Below, piece by piece: positions 7,901 through 15,202 of a stretch of DNA of 27,144 nucleotides. The notes below the pieces were generated by a model, which did not search any database, was not told where the DNA came from, and saw nothing but the letters and a program-made list of their open reading frames with translations. The stretch lies in assembly GCA_039029915.1 (NCBI GenBank), contig JBCCFD010000049.1:1-27144 (forward strand), read 5' to 3'. The position numbers were made by a program, and so were the translations under genes. This DNA is from QQUD01 sp039029915. Lineage in GTDB: Bacteria > Chloroflexota > Anaerolineae > Promineifilales > Promineifilaceae. Numbering within the stretch: position 1 is the stretch's first letter; every line of letters starts with the position of its first letter.

Positions 7901-10069
7901 CCGTCAGCCAGAGCAGCTCGCTTTTATCGTCGTCTGCAAAGCCAGCCTTATTTAACGCTTAAACAAATTGAAAAACGGTATCTTCAGTTAAAAGGGTCAG
8001 AAGATTTTCTGCTCAATTTAGCGCAGCAGGGGCGGCAAAACCAGAATGAACCCGTTACCAATTTAGCAGATGGGCTCTATCTGCTTCCAGAGCGTCCGAT
8101 TGCTGGTCTTCCAATCATCTTAAACGCCATCGAATCGGTTCAGGACAGCTTGCCAAAGTGGATTGATATTGACAGATGGTCAGCTATTTACAAGACTTCT
8201 TTTGCGCTCCTAGATGCCCCCACCATTACAGAGCTATCACTCTTACGCCCACAGCTTGTCCAGTTACTCCAGCTCCTTAACCAAGATAAAAGCTGGTCAC
8301 CTACTTTAGATTCTCTTCTGCCCATTTTGACGAATATTCGAGACAGTCAGCGGGTCGATCAGGCGGACGACAAATTGCTTTATCTCAACGAGGCTGTTTA
8401 TCATGCCCAAGAACTAGAACTTGCATTGCCAGAGTTTTCTGACCGAATTGAAAAAACATTAACGGCCGTTATTCTGCGCCGCTGGACAGGCTTGTTGTCA
8501 GCTGAAATTCAAGAGCTACGCGGTCGAGCAGAGCTAAAGATCATCCTGCGCACTCGCCGACTTGCGCCTGAGGAAATTCTCAACATTGTGATTAACCTCG
8601 AAAATATCGGCCGTGCCAACGCGGAAGATATTAGAGTGACGCTACAGCCCGATCCAGCCTACACTATCGTTGAAGAGCCCCAGCTGATCCCCATTTTGCC
8701 AGCTGGTCGTAATCGTGAAATTAGCTTCCAAATCCGCCCATTAGTCAGCGACCGATTCCGCATTGGGGTAAAAACAACATTTGGGGACCAAATTCAGCAA
8801 AAGCGTGAAACAGTCTTTGGCGATATGGTTTCTCTATTGCCTCCCCAGCCCACTTTTACCAAGGTGGCAAATCCTTATTTGCCAGGCACACCGCTCCGGC
8901 CGCACAGCAACATCTTTTTCGGGCGCGATCAACTGTTCAACTTTATTGCCAATAACGCTACCGGCTGGTCACAAAGAAACGTCCTGATCCTGATTGGTCA
9001 ACGCCGAACGGGCAAAACATCAACCTTGCTCCGACTTGAGGAACGGCTACCGAAGCAACTTTTACCCATTTACATCGATTGTCAATCGTTGGGGGTTATG
9101 CCTGGTATGCCCGCTCTGTTTCATGAGCTTGCCTGGCTTATTTCAGACGCACTATTGAATCGTAACATCGATATTGATGTGCCCGATTTGCCCGAATGGG
9201 AAACCGATCCAAGGGGCATGTTCCAACGTCAATTTATGCCTAAGGTACGCCAGCTTCTACCTGAAGGCACCATGATTTTGTTGGTGTTTGACGAGTTTGA
9301 AGCCTTTGAGCATTTGGTAAACGATGGCATCTTACCCACCACCTTTTTCACTTATTTGCGGCATCTTATGCAGCACAGTGAAGGGCTTGCGTTCTTATTT
9401 GTTGGGACGCGTCGCCTAGAGGAAATGAGCGCCGACTATTGGTCAATTTTATTTAATATTGCGCTGTATGAACGGATCAACTACTTAAGCTACCGTTCAG
9501 CAACGCGACTGATTACCGAACCGGTCAGCCCCCAATTGGTTTATGATGATTTAGCGTTAGACAAGATTTGGCGTGTTACGGCGGGCCACCCCTACTTTCT
9601 TCAGCTTGTGTGTTACACCTTAGTCAAGCAAGCCAATGATAATCAAAATGCTTACATCACTATTTCAGATGTAAATGCAGGTTTAGATGAAATGCTGAAC
9701 TTGGGAGAAGTGCACTTTGCCTACATTTGGCAACGCTCAACATTTGCTGAAAAAGGAATGTTAACGGCCGTTGCGCATCTCATGAGCGACCAAGTCACTT
9801 TTTATCCCTCAGATCTGATTCAATTTTTACAACCGTACAATATTTTCTTATCTCCGGCAGAGGTCACAACTGCCCTAACCAGCCTAGTAGAACGGGACAT
9901 TTTCCAAGAAATCTCACCTGATGTGACATCCCAATATGAACTTCGAGTGGGGTTAGTGGGGCTGTGGGTTGCCAAGCACAAAAGCCTGACTAAACTGCAG
10001 GCCGTTCCCTTTGATGAGGAAAAGCACCCGCTTAATCGTCGTTTAAACAGTGAGCAAAAGCAAAGCTGA
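4973..10069 (+). CDS. Giant transmembrane beta-propeller receptor with cytoplasmic ATPase
   Basis: A 1698-residue protein. An N-terminal hydrophobic segment (about 20-37) serves as signal or anchor. Residues about 45-850 are beta-propeller repeats of the FG-GAP/PQQ type, with calcium-loop motifs DIDRDG (65-70), DQNQDG (191-196), DLNKDG (240-245), DLNLDG (478-483) and DLDGDS (775-780), usually followed by E-I-I-V-G and LWxY strands. An Ig-like module (about 855-945) precedes a single TM helix at about 953-972. The cytoplasmic part has a helical region (975-1180), a beta-sandwich-like segment (about 1190-1300) and a STAND-like ATPase: FFGRD, Walker A GQRRTGKT (1342-1349), Walker B FDEFE (1439-1443), GHPYFLQLVCYTL, then a probable winged-helix tail. 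The ATPase resembles that of the preceding gene. It starts 10 bp after that gene with no ribosome site, so coupling is likely. Inferred role: ligand sensing outside, nucleotide-dependent signalling inside. Confidence 0.85.
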   Translation: MPQRSAFFLRSRNKRHLWRILCWLIVAAPLFFLPSSTSKVINAQTDTNYWQFSVTNPISHLHPVDIDRDGIQEFIVASEDGEINLIGADGLPIWQYQTDAPVYSIWALNANGSRLTDSVEATPQPSTEPLEIIVANQNQLSLLTSDGRLLWEYQIQPTRPSMSDFATSSLETVRAQTDQLEANPRQLLAIDQNQDGREEIVLLLESGQVQLIDGDGFLIWEYARNTTPGQGNAPLIAVDDLNKDGRDEIVLTTFRRFSQLTVLDENGGLLWDQPLAISGRITALELIDFPQLAGVNIAIGTDKGVLNLYNAARQRVWPRTLNVPITALAVTELRDGPALMVGTAVGTVTAFNWEGQRIWSTPLDESAAKPIVNLTGLPFLPDERQPSVSAVLGNEPNIDVPKDVVLLSSNGRVLDIRNNTDSIGLTQLSDVNKDTNLELILARFSNIELVGIGIGANETTSEWRQSVNAVPQTLLKLDLNLDGNEELIIGTQNGRVYCINNSSELCWLQAPGGSITHLAALDTISGFQPNIVVVRQEIINESGSIERIQSHLEVWQSNGARVWTETFQKEITALLVQNINERTQSEIIVGTEDGEIQVFSSSQAKLWAYRLPIAENTPISSNRIQEFLALPNNITNEVELLAVTPQALHKVNALLFSRKIWQYSDGTIQKVYLVGESRNELATRIITLMNDGSIRGHHWDGIQLPQWPFRLNGNIVQSLPANDIITEAFQESPANGFLVGTANSDVIRFDVQDNQPSLIWELENVGDIAGFYWGDLDGDSIPDMAVGTEESSVYLYANGNQDPLFLNRLTLSGRTFALTGLNRVGNQSDLIAITTNGEIELFRAQENRPPLLTKPVVESTNNGYDFSIDVLDVENDLVEVELEVFDSVNNNQWVSQGSSTTNGNPAVWSAVVLPDADTVRYRYRFNDGIYSGILTPPSISLEQPSPVLTNSAPFISTIVGAAFLFAVFLYARQTQLPSARAARFYRRLQSQPYLTLKQIEKRYLQLKGSEDFLLNLAQQGRQNQNEPVTNLADGLYLLPERPIAGLPIILNAIESVQDSLPKWIDIDRWSAIYKTSFALLDAPTITELSLLRPQLVQLLQLLNQDKSWSPTLDSLLPILTNIRDSQRVDQADDKLLYLNEAVYHAQELELALPEFSDRIEKTLTAVILRRWTGLLSAEIQELRGRAELKIILRTRRLAPEEILNIVINLENIGRANAEDIRVTLQPDPAYTIVEEPQLIPILPAGRNREISFQIRPLVSDRFRIGVKTTFGDQIQQKRETVFGDMVSLLPPQPTFTKVANPYLPGTPLRPHSNIFFGRDQLFNFIANNATGWSQRNVLILIGQRRTGKTSTLLRLEERLPKQLLPIYIDCQSLGVMPGMPALFHELAWLISDALLNRNIDIDVPDLPEWETDPRGMFQRQFMPKVRQLLPEGTMILLVFDEFEAFEHLVNDGILPTTFFTYLRHLMQHSEGLAFLFVGTRRLEEMSADYWSILFNIALYERINYLSYRSATRLITEPVSPQLVYDDLALDKIWRVTAGHPYFLQLVCYTLVKQANDNQNAYITISDVNAGLDEMLNLGEVHFAYIWQRSTFAEKGMLTAVAHLMSDQVTFYPSDLIQFLQPYNIFLSPAEVTTALTSLVERDIFQEISPDVTSQYELRVGLVGLWVAKHKSLTKLQAVPFDEEKHPLNRRLNSEQKQS

Positions 10070-10072
10070 GTT

Positions 10073-10564
10073 TTAGTAGATTTCTTTGGGTCGCCAGAGG
10101 TTTAGAAGTTCCCCTGCCGTGTCAGAATTTAGGTCAGACCAAGATTGTATCGGCAACTGAATTTGGGCAATATTGGCCGTGGTGAAGATTTTACTTTTAT
10201 CTGTTAAATCTTCGACAAGTGCTTCCATGCCGGGATTATGACCGACCACCATCGCAATATCAATGTCATCATGAAGAGAGCGACATTTGACAATATAGGT
10301 TTCAGGAGCAGCAAGGTAAAAGTTAGAATCGTACTCAATATCATCTTCAAAACCACAGGATAACGCTACTTGCTCCGCCGTAGCCATCGCGCGCTTTGCC
10401 GTTGACGAAATAATGGCTTGCGGTACACACGCTTCACGCTTTAGCAACACGCCCATAGCAGGGGCATCACGCTTACCGCGATCGTTTAACGGCCGTTCAT
10501 GGTCACTTAAATACGAATTGGACCAGCTAGATTTAGCATGGCGCATAACAAGAAGGGTTTTCAT
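10073..10564 (-). CDS. SixA-like histidine phosphatase
   Basis: Small phosphohistidine phosphatase of the histidine phosphatase (phosphoglycerate-mutase-like) superfamily, 163 aa. The RHxK signature MRHAKSSW sits at residues 7-14 with catalytic His9. RPLNDRG (24-30), the SSTAKRAMATAE segment with Arg58, and GHNPG with His109 complete the usual set. The frame extends 23 codons further upstream (to 10633), but the start at 10564 gives the family's normal N-terminus, beginning a few residues before RH. SixA removes phosphate from histidine on phosphotransfer proteins; the substrate here is unknown. It lies on the same strand as clpP, 110 bp downstream of it, and converges with the receptor gene with only 3 bp between the two stop codons. 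Confidence 0.85.
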   Translation of the reverse strand: MKTLLVMRHAKSSWSNSYLSDHERPLNDRGKRDAPAMGVLLKREACVPQAIISSTAKRAMATAEQVALSCGFEDDIEYDSNFYLAAPETYIVKCRSLHDDIDIAMVVGHNPGMEALVEDLTDKSKIFTTANIAQIQLPIQSWSDLNSDTAGELLNLWRPKEIY

Positions 10565-10674
10565 GATAAAAAACTTGAGCCAGAGCGAGAGCCAGAATTC
10601 TGAGACATCTTTGCAGATACCTCTCTCTAGCACCCATCTCTAGCTCAAACTAACCGCATAATTAAAGATTATGG

Positions 10675-11268
10675 TTAAACTTCACTTTCGTTCTGAATGA
10701 TCTTGCCAACAAGCCCATATTTAATCGCTTCTTGGGCAGACATCCAGAAATTACGATCGGTATCTTTTTCAACTTTTTCTAAGGGTTGCCCAGTTTGATC
10801 AGCAAACGTTTCATTAAGACGGCGGCGCATTTTCAGAATTTCTTCAGCTTCAATCGCAATATCAGCCGCTTGTCCCATTGCGCCACCCATCGGCTGGTGC
10901 AAAAGGAACCGAGTGTTTGGCAAACTTAAGCGGTTTTCTTTATCTGCGGCGGCATAAATAAGTGCGCCAGCGCTAGCCACCCAGCCCGTTCCAATAATCT
11001 TAACGCTTGGTTTCACGTACCGAATCATGTCAAAAATAGTATCACCTGATTCAACATGGCCCCCAGGGGAGTTGATAAAAATCTTAATATCATCGTCAGA
11101 GTCAGCCGCCAGGATCAACAGCTTTTGGGTGATCTCTTGCGCCAATTTCATATTGATTTCACCAAAAATAGTGATGGTGCGCGTTTCTAAAAGACGAGCC
11201 AGCGGGCTTTTCATCCCACCGCTTTCATTTTCTTCGTTTTTTTCTTCGTCTTCTGCAAATCGATGCAT
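10675..11268 (-). CDS. clpP: ATP-dependent Clp protease proteolytic subunit (ClpP family), Asn in triad
   Basis: A ClpP-fold serine peptidase of 197 aa, close to the usual length. The INSPGG motif (65-70), nucleophile Ser99 in GWVASAGAL and His124 in FLLHQPMGGAMGQAADI are present. Aligning the DTDRNFWMSAQEA segment with the DTDRD-N-F of S. aureus and B. subtilis ClpP puts Asn173 where the catalytic Asp (D172) normally sits. Listeria ClpP1 is, as I recall, another ClpP with Asn here, and such subunits tend to work in mixed complexes. The acidic N-terminal tail (EDEEKNEENES) is also unusual. The start at 11268 has AAGGAT upstream. No clpX or clpC gene is in the window. TepA-like or ClpR-like roles are alternatives. 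Confidence 0.88.
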   Translation of the reverse strand: MHRFAEDEEKNEENESGGMKSPLARLLETRTITIFGEINMKLAQEITQKLLILAADSDDDIKIFINSPGGHVESGDTIFDMIRYVKPSVKIIGTGWVASAGALIYAAADKENRLSLPNTRFLLHQPMGGAMGQAADIAIEAEEILKMRRRLNETFADQTGQPLEKVEKDTDRNFWMSAQEAIKYGLVGKIIQNESEV

Positions 11269-11420
11269 CAGTTTATCCTTATATTTCAGTTTTTATGGAA
11301 AATAGCAGTTTACTTTGTAAAAGTTAGATATGTATAAGTTTCATAGAAGAGAGTTGAGAGCATAATAAAAAGATTCGTTTGCTTGAAAATATCCTCTACC
11401 CTCTTCTCTTTTCTTGCTTC

Positions 11421-12707
11421 TTAGCGATTCAAATTACTGAATGCCGCCATGCCGGGATAAACGGCCGTTTCACCCAGTTCATCTTCAATACGTAAGAGTT
11501 GATTGTATTTGGCAACGCGGTCACTGCGTGCTGGTGCACCCGTTTTGATTTGTCCAGCATTCAGGGCAACGACCAAATCAGCAATCGTGGCATCTTCCGT
11601 TTCACCACTGCGATGAGACACAACGGCCGTCCAGCCGTGGCGAGTGACCATATCTACGGCTGCGATAGATTCTGTCAAAGTACCAATCTGATTGACTTTA
11701 CAAAGCAGGCTATTCGCCGCTTTTTTATCAAAAGCAGTTTGAATGCGTTTAACATTCGTGACTAACAAATCGTCACCAACAATCTGAACTTTATCACCAA
11801 TTCGGTCTACCAACATCGCCCAACTGTCCCAATCATCCTCATGCAAACCATCTTCAATTGAGATAATTGGATACTTGTCACACCAATCAGCATAAAAATC
11901 AACCATTTCAGGGCCAGTCAAAATTTTGTTTTCCGTTTTTAGATGATACTTACCATCTTCATACACTTCAGAAGCGGCCGCATCCATCGCCAGCATAATT
12001 TGGTCGCCCGGTTGGTAACCTGCTTTTTCAACAGCTTCCATAATCAAATCAAACGCTTCGCTATTGGCAGACACTTTAGGGGCAAAGCCACCTTCATCAC
12101 CTGTGGTTGTGCGATATCCTTTGCTGTGAAGCAATTTTTTCAGGGTATGGTAGATTTCAACACCCCAGCGTAGCCCTTCAGAAAACGTGTCTGCCCCCAC
12201 AGGCATAACCATAAACTCCTGAAGATCTGTCGAACCTAGAGCGTGTTTGCCTCCATTCATTATATTCATCATTGGCACCGGCAACGTGCGTCCAGCAACG
12301 CCACCTAAATAACGGTAAAGTGGCTGCTGCTGGCTGGCGGCAGCAGCGTGGGCAACCGCCAGAGAAACGCCCAAAATTGCATTTGCCCCAAGATTGCTCT
12401 TATTTTCAGTACCATCTAGATCGATCATTGCCAAATCAATACCGACTTGGTCAGTGCCGTCCATTCCTAAGATTTCCTCAGCGATGGTTTCATTAATAGC
12501 AGTAATCGCCTGTTGTACCCCTTTCCCACCGTAACGAGCTTTATCACCATCTCGTTTTTCCCATGCTTCATGCACACCCGTGGACGCGCCAGAGGGCACA
12601 ATCGCCCGCCCGAACGAACCATCGGTTAGCTGAACTTCAACCTCAACAGTTGGGTTTCCACGCGAGTCGAGCACCTCACGCCCATGAACTGAGCCAATAA
12701 AACTCAT
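11421..12707 (-). CDS. eno: Enolase (phosphopyruvate hydratase)
   Basis: Glycolytic enzyme converting 2-phosphoglycerate to phosphoenolpyruvate, Mg-dependent, cytosolic. At 428 aa it has the standard length. Clear family motifs: GREVLDSRGNPTVEVEV at the N-terminus, GANAILGVSLAVA, MPVPMMNIMNGGKHA (here LPVPMMNIMNGG), GDEGGFAPKV, SIEDGLHEDDWDSW, GDDLLVTN, KVNQIGTLTE and VVSHRSGETED. The frame is open 30 codons upstream of this start, but AAGGAGATTAAA immediately before the ATG at 12707 and the conserved N-terminus settle it. The upstream region on this strand carries a TTGACA box. Confidence 0.97.
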   Translation of the reverse strand: MSFIGSVHGREVLDSRGNPTVEVEVQLTDGSFGRAIVPSGASTGVHEAWEKRDGDKARYGGKGVQQAITAINETIAEEILGMDGTDQVGIDLAMIDLDGTENKSNLGANAILGVSLAVAHAAAASQQQPLYRYLGGVAGRTLPVPMMNIMNGGKHALGSTDLQEFMVMPVGADTFSEGLRWGVEIYHTLKKLLHSKGYRTTTGDEGGFAPKVSANSEAFDLIMEAVEKAGYQPGDQIMLAMDAAASEVYEDGKYHLKTENKILTGPEMVDFYADWCDKYPIISIEDGLHEDDWDSWAMLVDRIGDKVQIVGDDLLVTNVKRIQTAFDKKAANSLLCKVNQIGTLTESIAAVDMVTRHGWTAVVSHRSGETEDATIADLVVALNAGQIKTGAPARSDRVAKYNQLLRIEDELGETAVYPGMAAFSNLNR

Positions 12708-12747
12708 TTTAATCTCCTTACACTTTATGGTGGTCAATATTTTGAGA

Positions 12748-12775
12748 ACGTTAACAAAGACAGGTAATGTGTCAA
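12748..12775 (-). promoter_or_regulatory. Candidate eno promoter
   Basis: On the minus strand: TTGACA (12775-12770), a 16-bp spacer and TAACGT (12753-12748). The -35 box is perfect and the -10 box poor. It would give a leader of about 30-35 nt carrying the AAGGAGA ribosome site of eno. Confidence 0.4.
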
Positions 12776-12838
12776 CTCTTGTTGAAACAAAATACAAACC
12801 GCATCATTCTTTATCTATTGGGAAAGTAGGAATGGTTG

Positions 12839-12867
12839 TTGACTTATAGCACGTTCAATGATGTAAT
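12839..12867 (+). promoter_or_regulatory. Candidate sigma-70-type promoter of the histidine kinase
   Basis: TTGACT (12839-12844), exactly 17 bp of spacer, and TGTAAT (12862-12867). It points away from eno, so the 299-bp eno/kinase spacer (12708-13006) holds two divergent promoters. The remainder, about 12875-13006, would be an untranslated leader; it contains a ten-codon frame from the ATG at 12952 that overlaps the possible GTG start of the kinase. Confidence 0.5.
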
Positions 12868-13006
12868 TAGAAAAGTTTCAGATTACTCAATCAACACCAT
12901 AAGACAATGTTCAATGGGGACTATACAAAAAATTGGGTCTTTGGACAAAAAATGAGTGACCGTTTTCCCCTTGTCATCTGATCTGTGGACAGTTATAACA
13001 TTCACT

Positions 13007-15109
13007 ATGGAAAATACAGCAACGGCCGTTGATTTTAACCACATTCATGCTCTCTGGGGCAAAATTACAAGAGAGGTGTCTGACATCTTTGATGCGCACG
13101 GTGTTTTAGCCGCTGTGGCATCAGAGGTTGCCGTTTACACCAAGTCTACCGCAGTCGTCGGCATTAGTGGCCCTCAAAATAGATATTATGATGTTTGGGT
13201 TTGCGATGCGGACGGGAGCCTTCAACAAACCCGCTGGAATCGAGATGTCGCTTCGTTCGATCATTTGATTAATATCGGCAAAGCAAAAATCAATGACAAG
13301 CTCAATCAGTCTCCTTCCGAATTAGTCAGAAGTGAACTTTGGCAATTGCCCAAAGAATCCATTCTTTCGGTGCCAATCCCCTTTCCAGGCCGTTATGAAG
13401 CGGTTTCACCGCCAGGCATTTTATGCCTCATTGACCCAGCATCCAATTGTCCGCTCAATGAGTCAAACATTGAAGAGCTGTCACTTTTCGTCACGATGGT
13501 GCTGGATCGGGCCCATTTGAGGCATAACGTCGATCGCCAAGACATTGAATTTGCGGTGGTCTCTGAAATCAGTTATGCCCTGACCTCAACGCTCAGTCTG
13601 CAAAACATTTACAGCCAGCTCATGGAGCCAGTTAGGCGAACAATAAACGTCGAATCAATTTCAGTTGGTTTGATTGAGCCAACAACGGGTGACATTACCT
13701 TTGTTGATATTCTATTAGGCCCCCTCTTCGAAGATTTACCCCCTATTCGATTGAAAAAGGGGCAAGGTATTGCCGGTTGGGTCGCTGAGCATAGAGAATC
13801 AATTATTATCAACGATGTTTATTCTGATAAACGTTTTTACTCAACAGTTGACAATCAATCTGGTTTTAAAACCCATTCGATGGTATGTATCCCGCTGCAG
13901 GTTGAAGAACGAATGATCGGCGTGCTGCAAGCCATCAACAAACAGGGCAGCGACTTTAACGAAAATGATTTGCGCCTGTTGCAGGCCATTGGTGGCCCAT
14001 TAGCGGCAGCCATTGAAAACTCACGACTTCACGATGATGTAATCTCTGAAAAGCGACGTATCGAAACGATTTTCACAAACATGTCCGAAGGATTAGTAAC
14101 TGTTAACCGGGATGGACTCATCACTCACGCGAATGATTCACTTCTATCGCTCCTCTCAAAAAACCTATCTGAGCTAATCGGCAAAGAAGCTGAACAAATT
14201 TTCAACCTGACAACAGGCAGCATGGCTTCTTTCATGGACGATGTTCGTGAATCAGATGAAGAGTCTCCTCAGTTGGCTACAGACATCGTCTTGGAAAATG
14301 ACAAAGTAGATACTCAAAATGGGGTTCCTGTTTTGATGAGTGGCGCTTCTATAAAGAATGAAGTTGGCCATCTCACGGAAACTATTATTGTGTTTAGTGA
14401 TTTGCGAATGATTCGAGAGGTTGAACGTATGCGGGATGATTTCTTCCACGGGATTATCCACGAATTGCGCACGCCGCTGGCGACCATCTTGATGTACGCG
14501 CGTTTGCTTCGGGAGGGCAAAGCGCCTCAGCGTGAGAAAGCGGAACGTTTCTTGGGTGTTATTGAACGGGAAAGTGACCGGCTCCAGAAGATGGTTCGGC
14601 AAATGCTGCAGCTTGCCAAAATGGAGGCAAGAGAGCTCCAACGGGGAGAAGAACCGGTTGATCTCAACCCGATTTTTGAGGAAATGCTGCCCCCTATGGC
14701 CGACCGCGCTACTGAGAAAGGACTCACCTTTTCTCACCGCATTGCTGAAGACCTGCCGCCCGTTTTGGGAAATCGGGATATGTTTTATCTGATTTTCAAG
14801 AATTTAGTAGATAATGCGATTAAATTCACGCTTGATGGCTCAGTGCAAATCCAAGCAAAACTGCAAAAACGGAATATCATCGTCACGGTTAAAGATGATG
14901 GGATCGGCATTCCAAAGCACGCTCTGCCTAATTTATTTGGTCGGTTTTTCCGTGCCCAAACGGCCGTTGAGCGGGGCATTGGTGGAACAGGGCTTGGTCT
15001 TTACATGGTGAAGCGGGCCATTGAAAATTATAATGGTTCCATTAAAGTTGACAGCGATACTGGCAAAGGAACCACATTTACAGTGACTTTACCCATTGCT
15101 GAGATATAA
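13007..15109 (+). CDS. Sensor histidine kinase, GAF-GAF-PAS-HisKA-HATPase
   Basis: A soluble sensor kinase (700 aa from the ATG at 13007; the frame also allows a GTG at 12956 adding 17 residues). No TM helix is visible. Order: a divergent GAF-like domain (about 15-175), a canonical GAF (about 190-350, with KKGQGIAGWVAEHRESIIINDV and MVCIPLQVEERMIGVLQAIN), a PAS domain (about 355-420, FTNMSEGLVTVNRDGLITHAN), HisKA with H-box HELRTPL (His485), and HATPase_c with N-box NLVDNAIKFT, G1 DDGIGIP and G2 GTGLGLYMVK. It should autophosphorylate on His485 and pass phosphate to a response regulator, but none is adjacent, so this is an orphan kinase. Cytosolic GAF input suggests a small molecule, redox or light cue; the conserved Cys of phytochromes is not evident. 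A hairpin terminator follows. Confidence 0.9.
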   Translation: MENTATAVDFNHIHALWGKITREVSDIFDAHGVLAAVASEVAVYTKSTAVVGISGPQNRYYDVWVCDADGSLQQTRWNRDVASFDHLINIGKAKINDKLNQSPSELVRSELWQLPKESILSVPIPFPGRYEAVSPPGILCLIDPASNCPLNESNIEELSLFVTMVLDRAHLRHNVDRQDIEFAVVSEISYALTSTLSLQNIYSQLMEPVRRTINVESISVGLIEPTTGDITFVDILLGPLFEDLPPIRLKKGQGIAGWVAEHRESIIINDVYSDKRFYSTVDNQSGFKTHSMVCIPLQVEERMIGVLQAINKQGSDFNENDLRLLQAIGGPLAAAIENSRLHDDVISEKRRIETIFTNMSEGLVTVNRDGLITHANDSLLSLLSKNLSELIGKEAEQIFNLTTGSMASFMDDVRESDEESPQLATDIVLENDKVDTQNGVPVLMSGASIKNEVGHLTETIIVFSDLRMIREVERMRDDFFHGIIHELRTPLATILMYARLLREGKAPQREKAERFLGVIERESDRLQKMVRQMLQLAKMEARELQRGEEPVDLNPIFEEMLPPMADRATEKGLTFSHRIAEDLPPVLGNRDMFYLIFKNLVDNAIKFTLDGSVQIQAKLQKRNIIVTVKDDGIGIPKHALPNLFGRFFRAQTAVERGIGGTGLGLYMVKRAIENYNGSIKVDSDTGKGTTFTVTLPIAEI

Positions 15110-15150
15110 TTAGACTTACGATCAAATAAAAAGTAACGATTAATTTTAAT

Positions 15151-15188
15151 AAATGACTGTTGCCAAAAGTAAAGTAACAGTCATTTTT
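15151..15188 (+). terminator. Intrinsic terminator after the histidine kinase
   Basis: A perfect 11-bp stem, AAATGACTGTT (15151-15161) with AACAGTCATTT (15176-15186), a 14-nt loop, and a short T-run. It ends about 15 bp before the cysteine desulfurase ATG at 15203. Confidence 0.7.
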
Positions 15189-15202
15189 ATTGTCTGTGTT
15201 CT

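Noticed and set aside
10565..10633. N-terminal extension of the SixA-like protein
   Set aside because: The 23 extra residues do not fit the family, which begins a few residues before RHxK.
12708..12797. 30-residue N-terminal extension of enolase
   Set aside because: The AAGGAGA ribosome site and conserved enolase N-terminus mark 12707 as the start; the extension region contains the probable promoter.
12952..12981. Ten-codon frame in the kinase leader as a regulatory peptide
   Set aside because: No ribosome site of note and no amino-acid pattern suggesting attenuation; length is within chance.
14252..14737. 161-codon minus-strand frame opposite the histidine kinase
   Set aside because: It covers the HisKA region of a clear kinase gene and shows no motif of its own.
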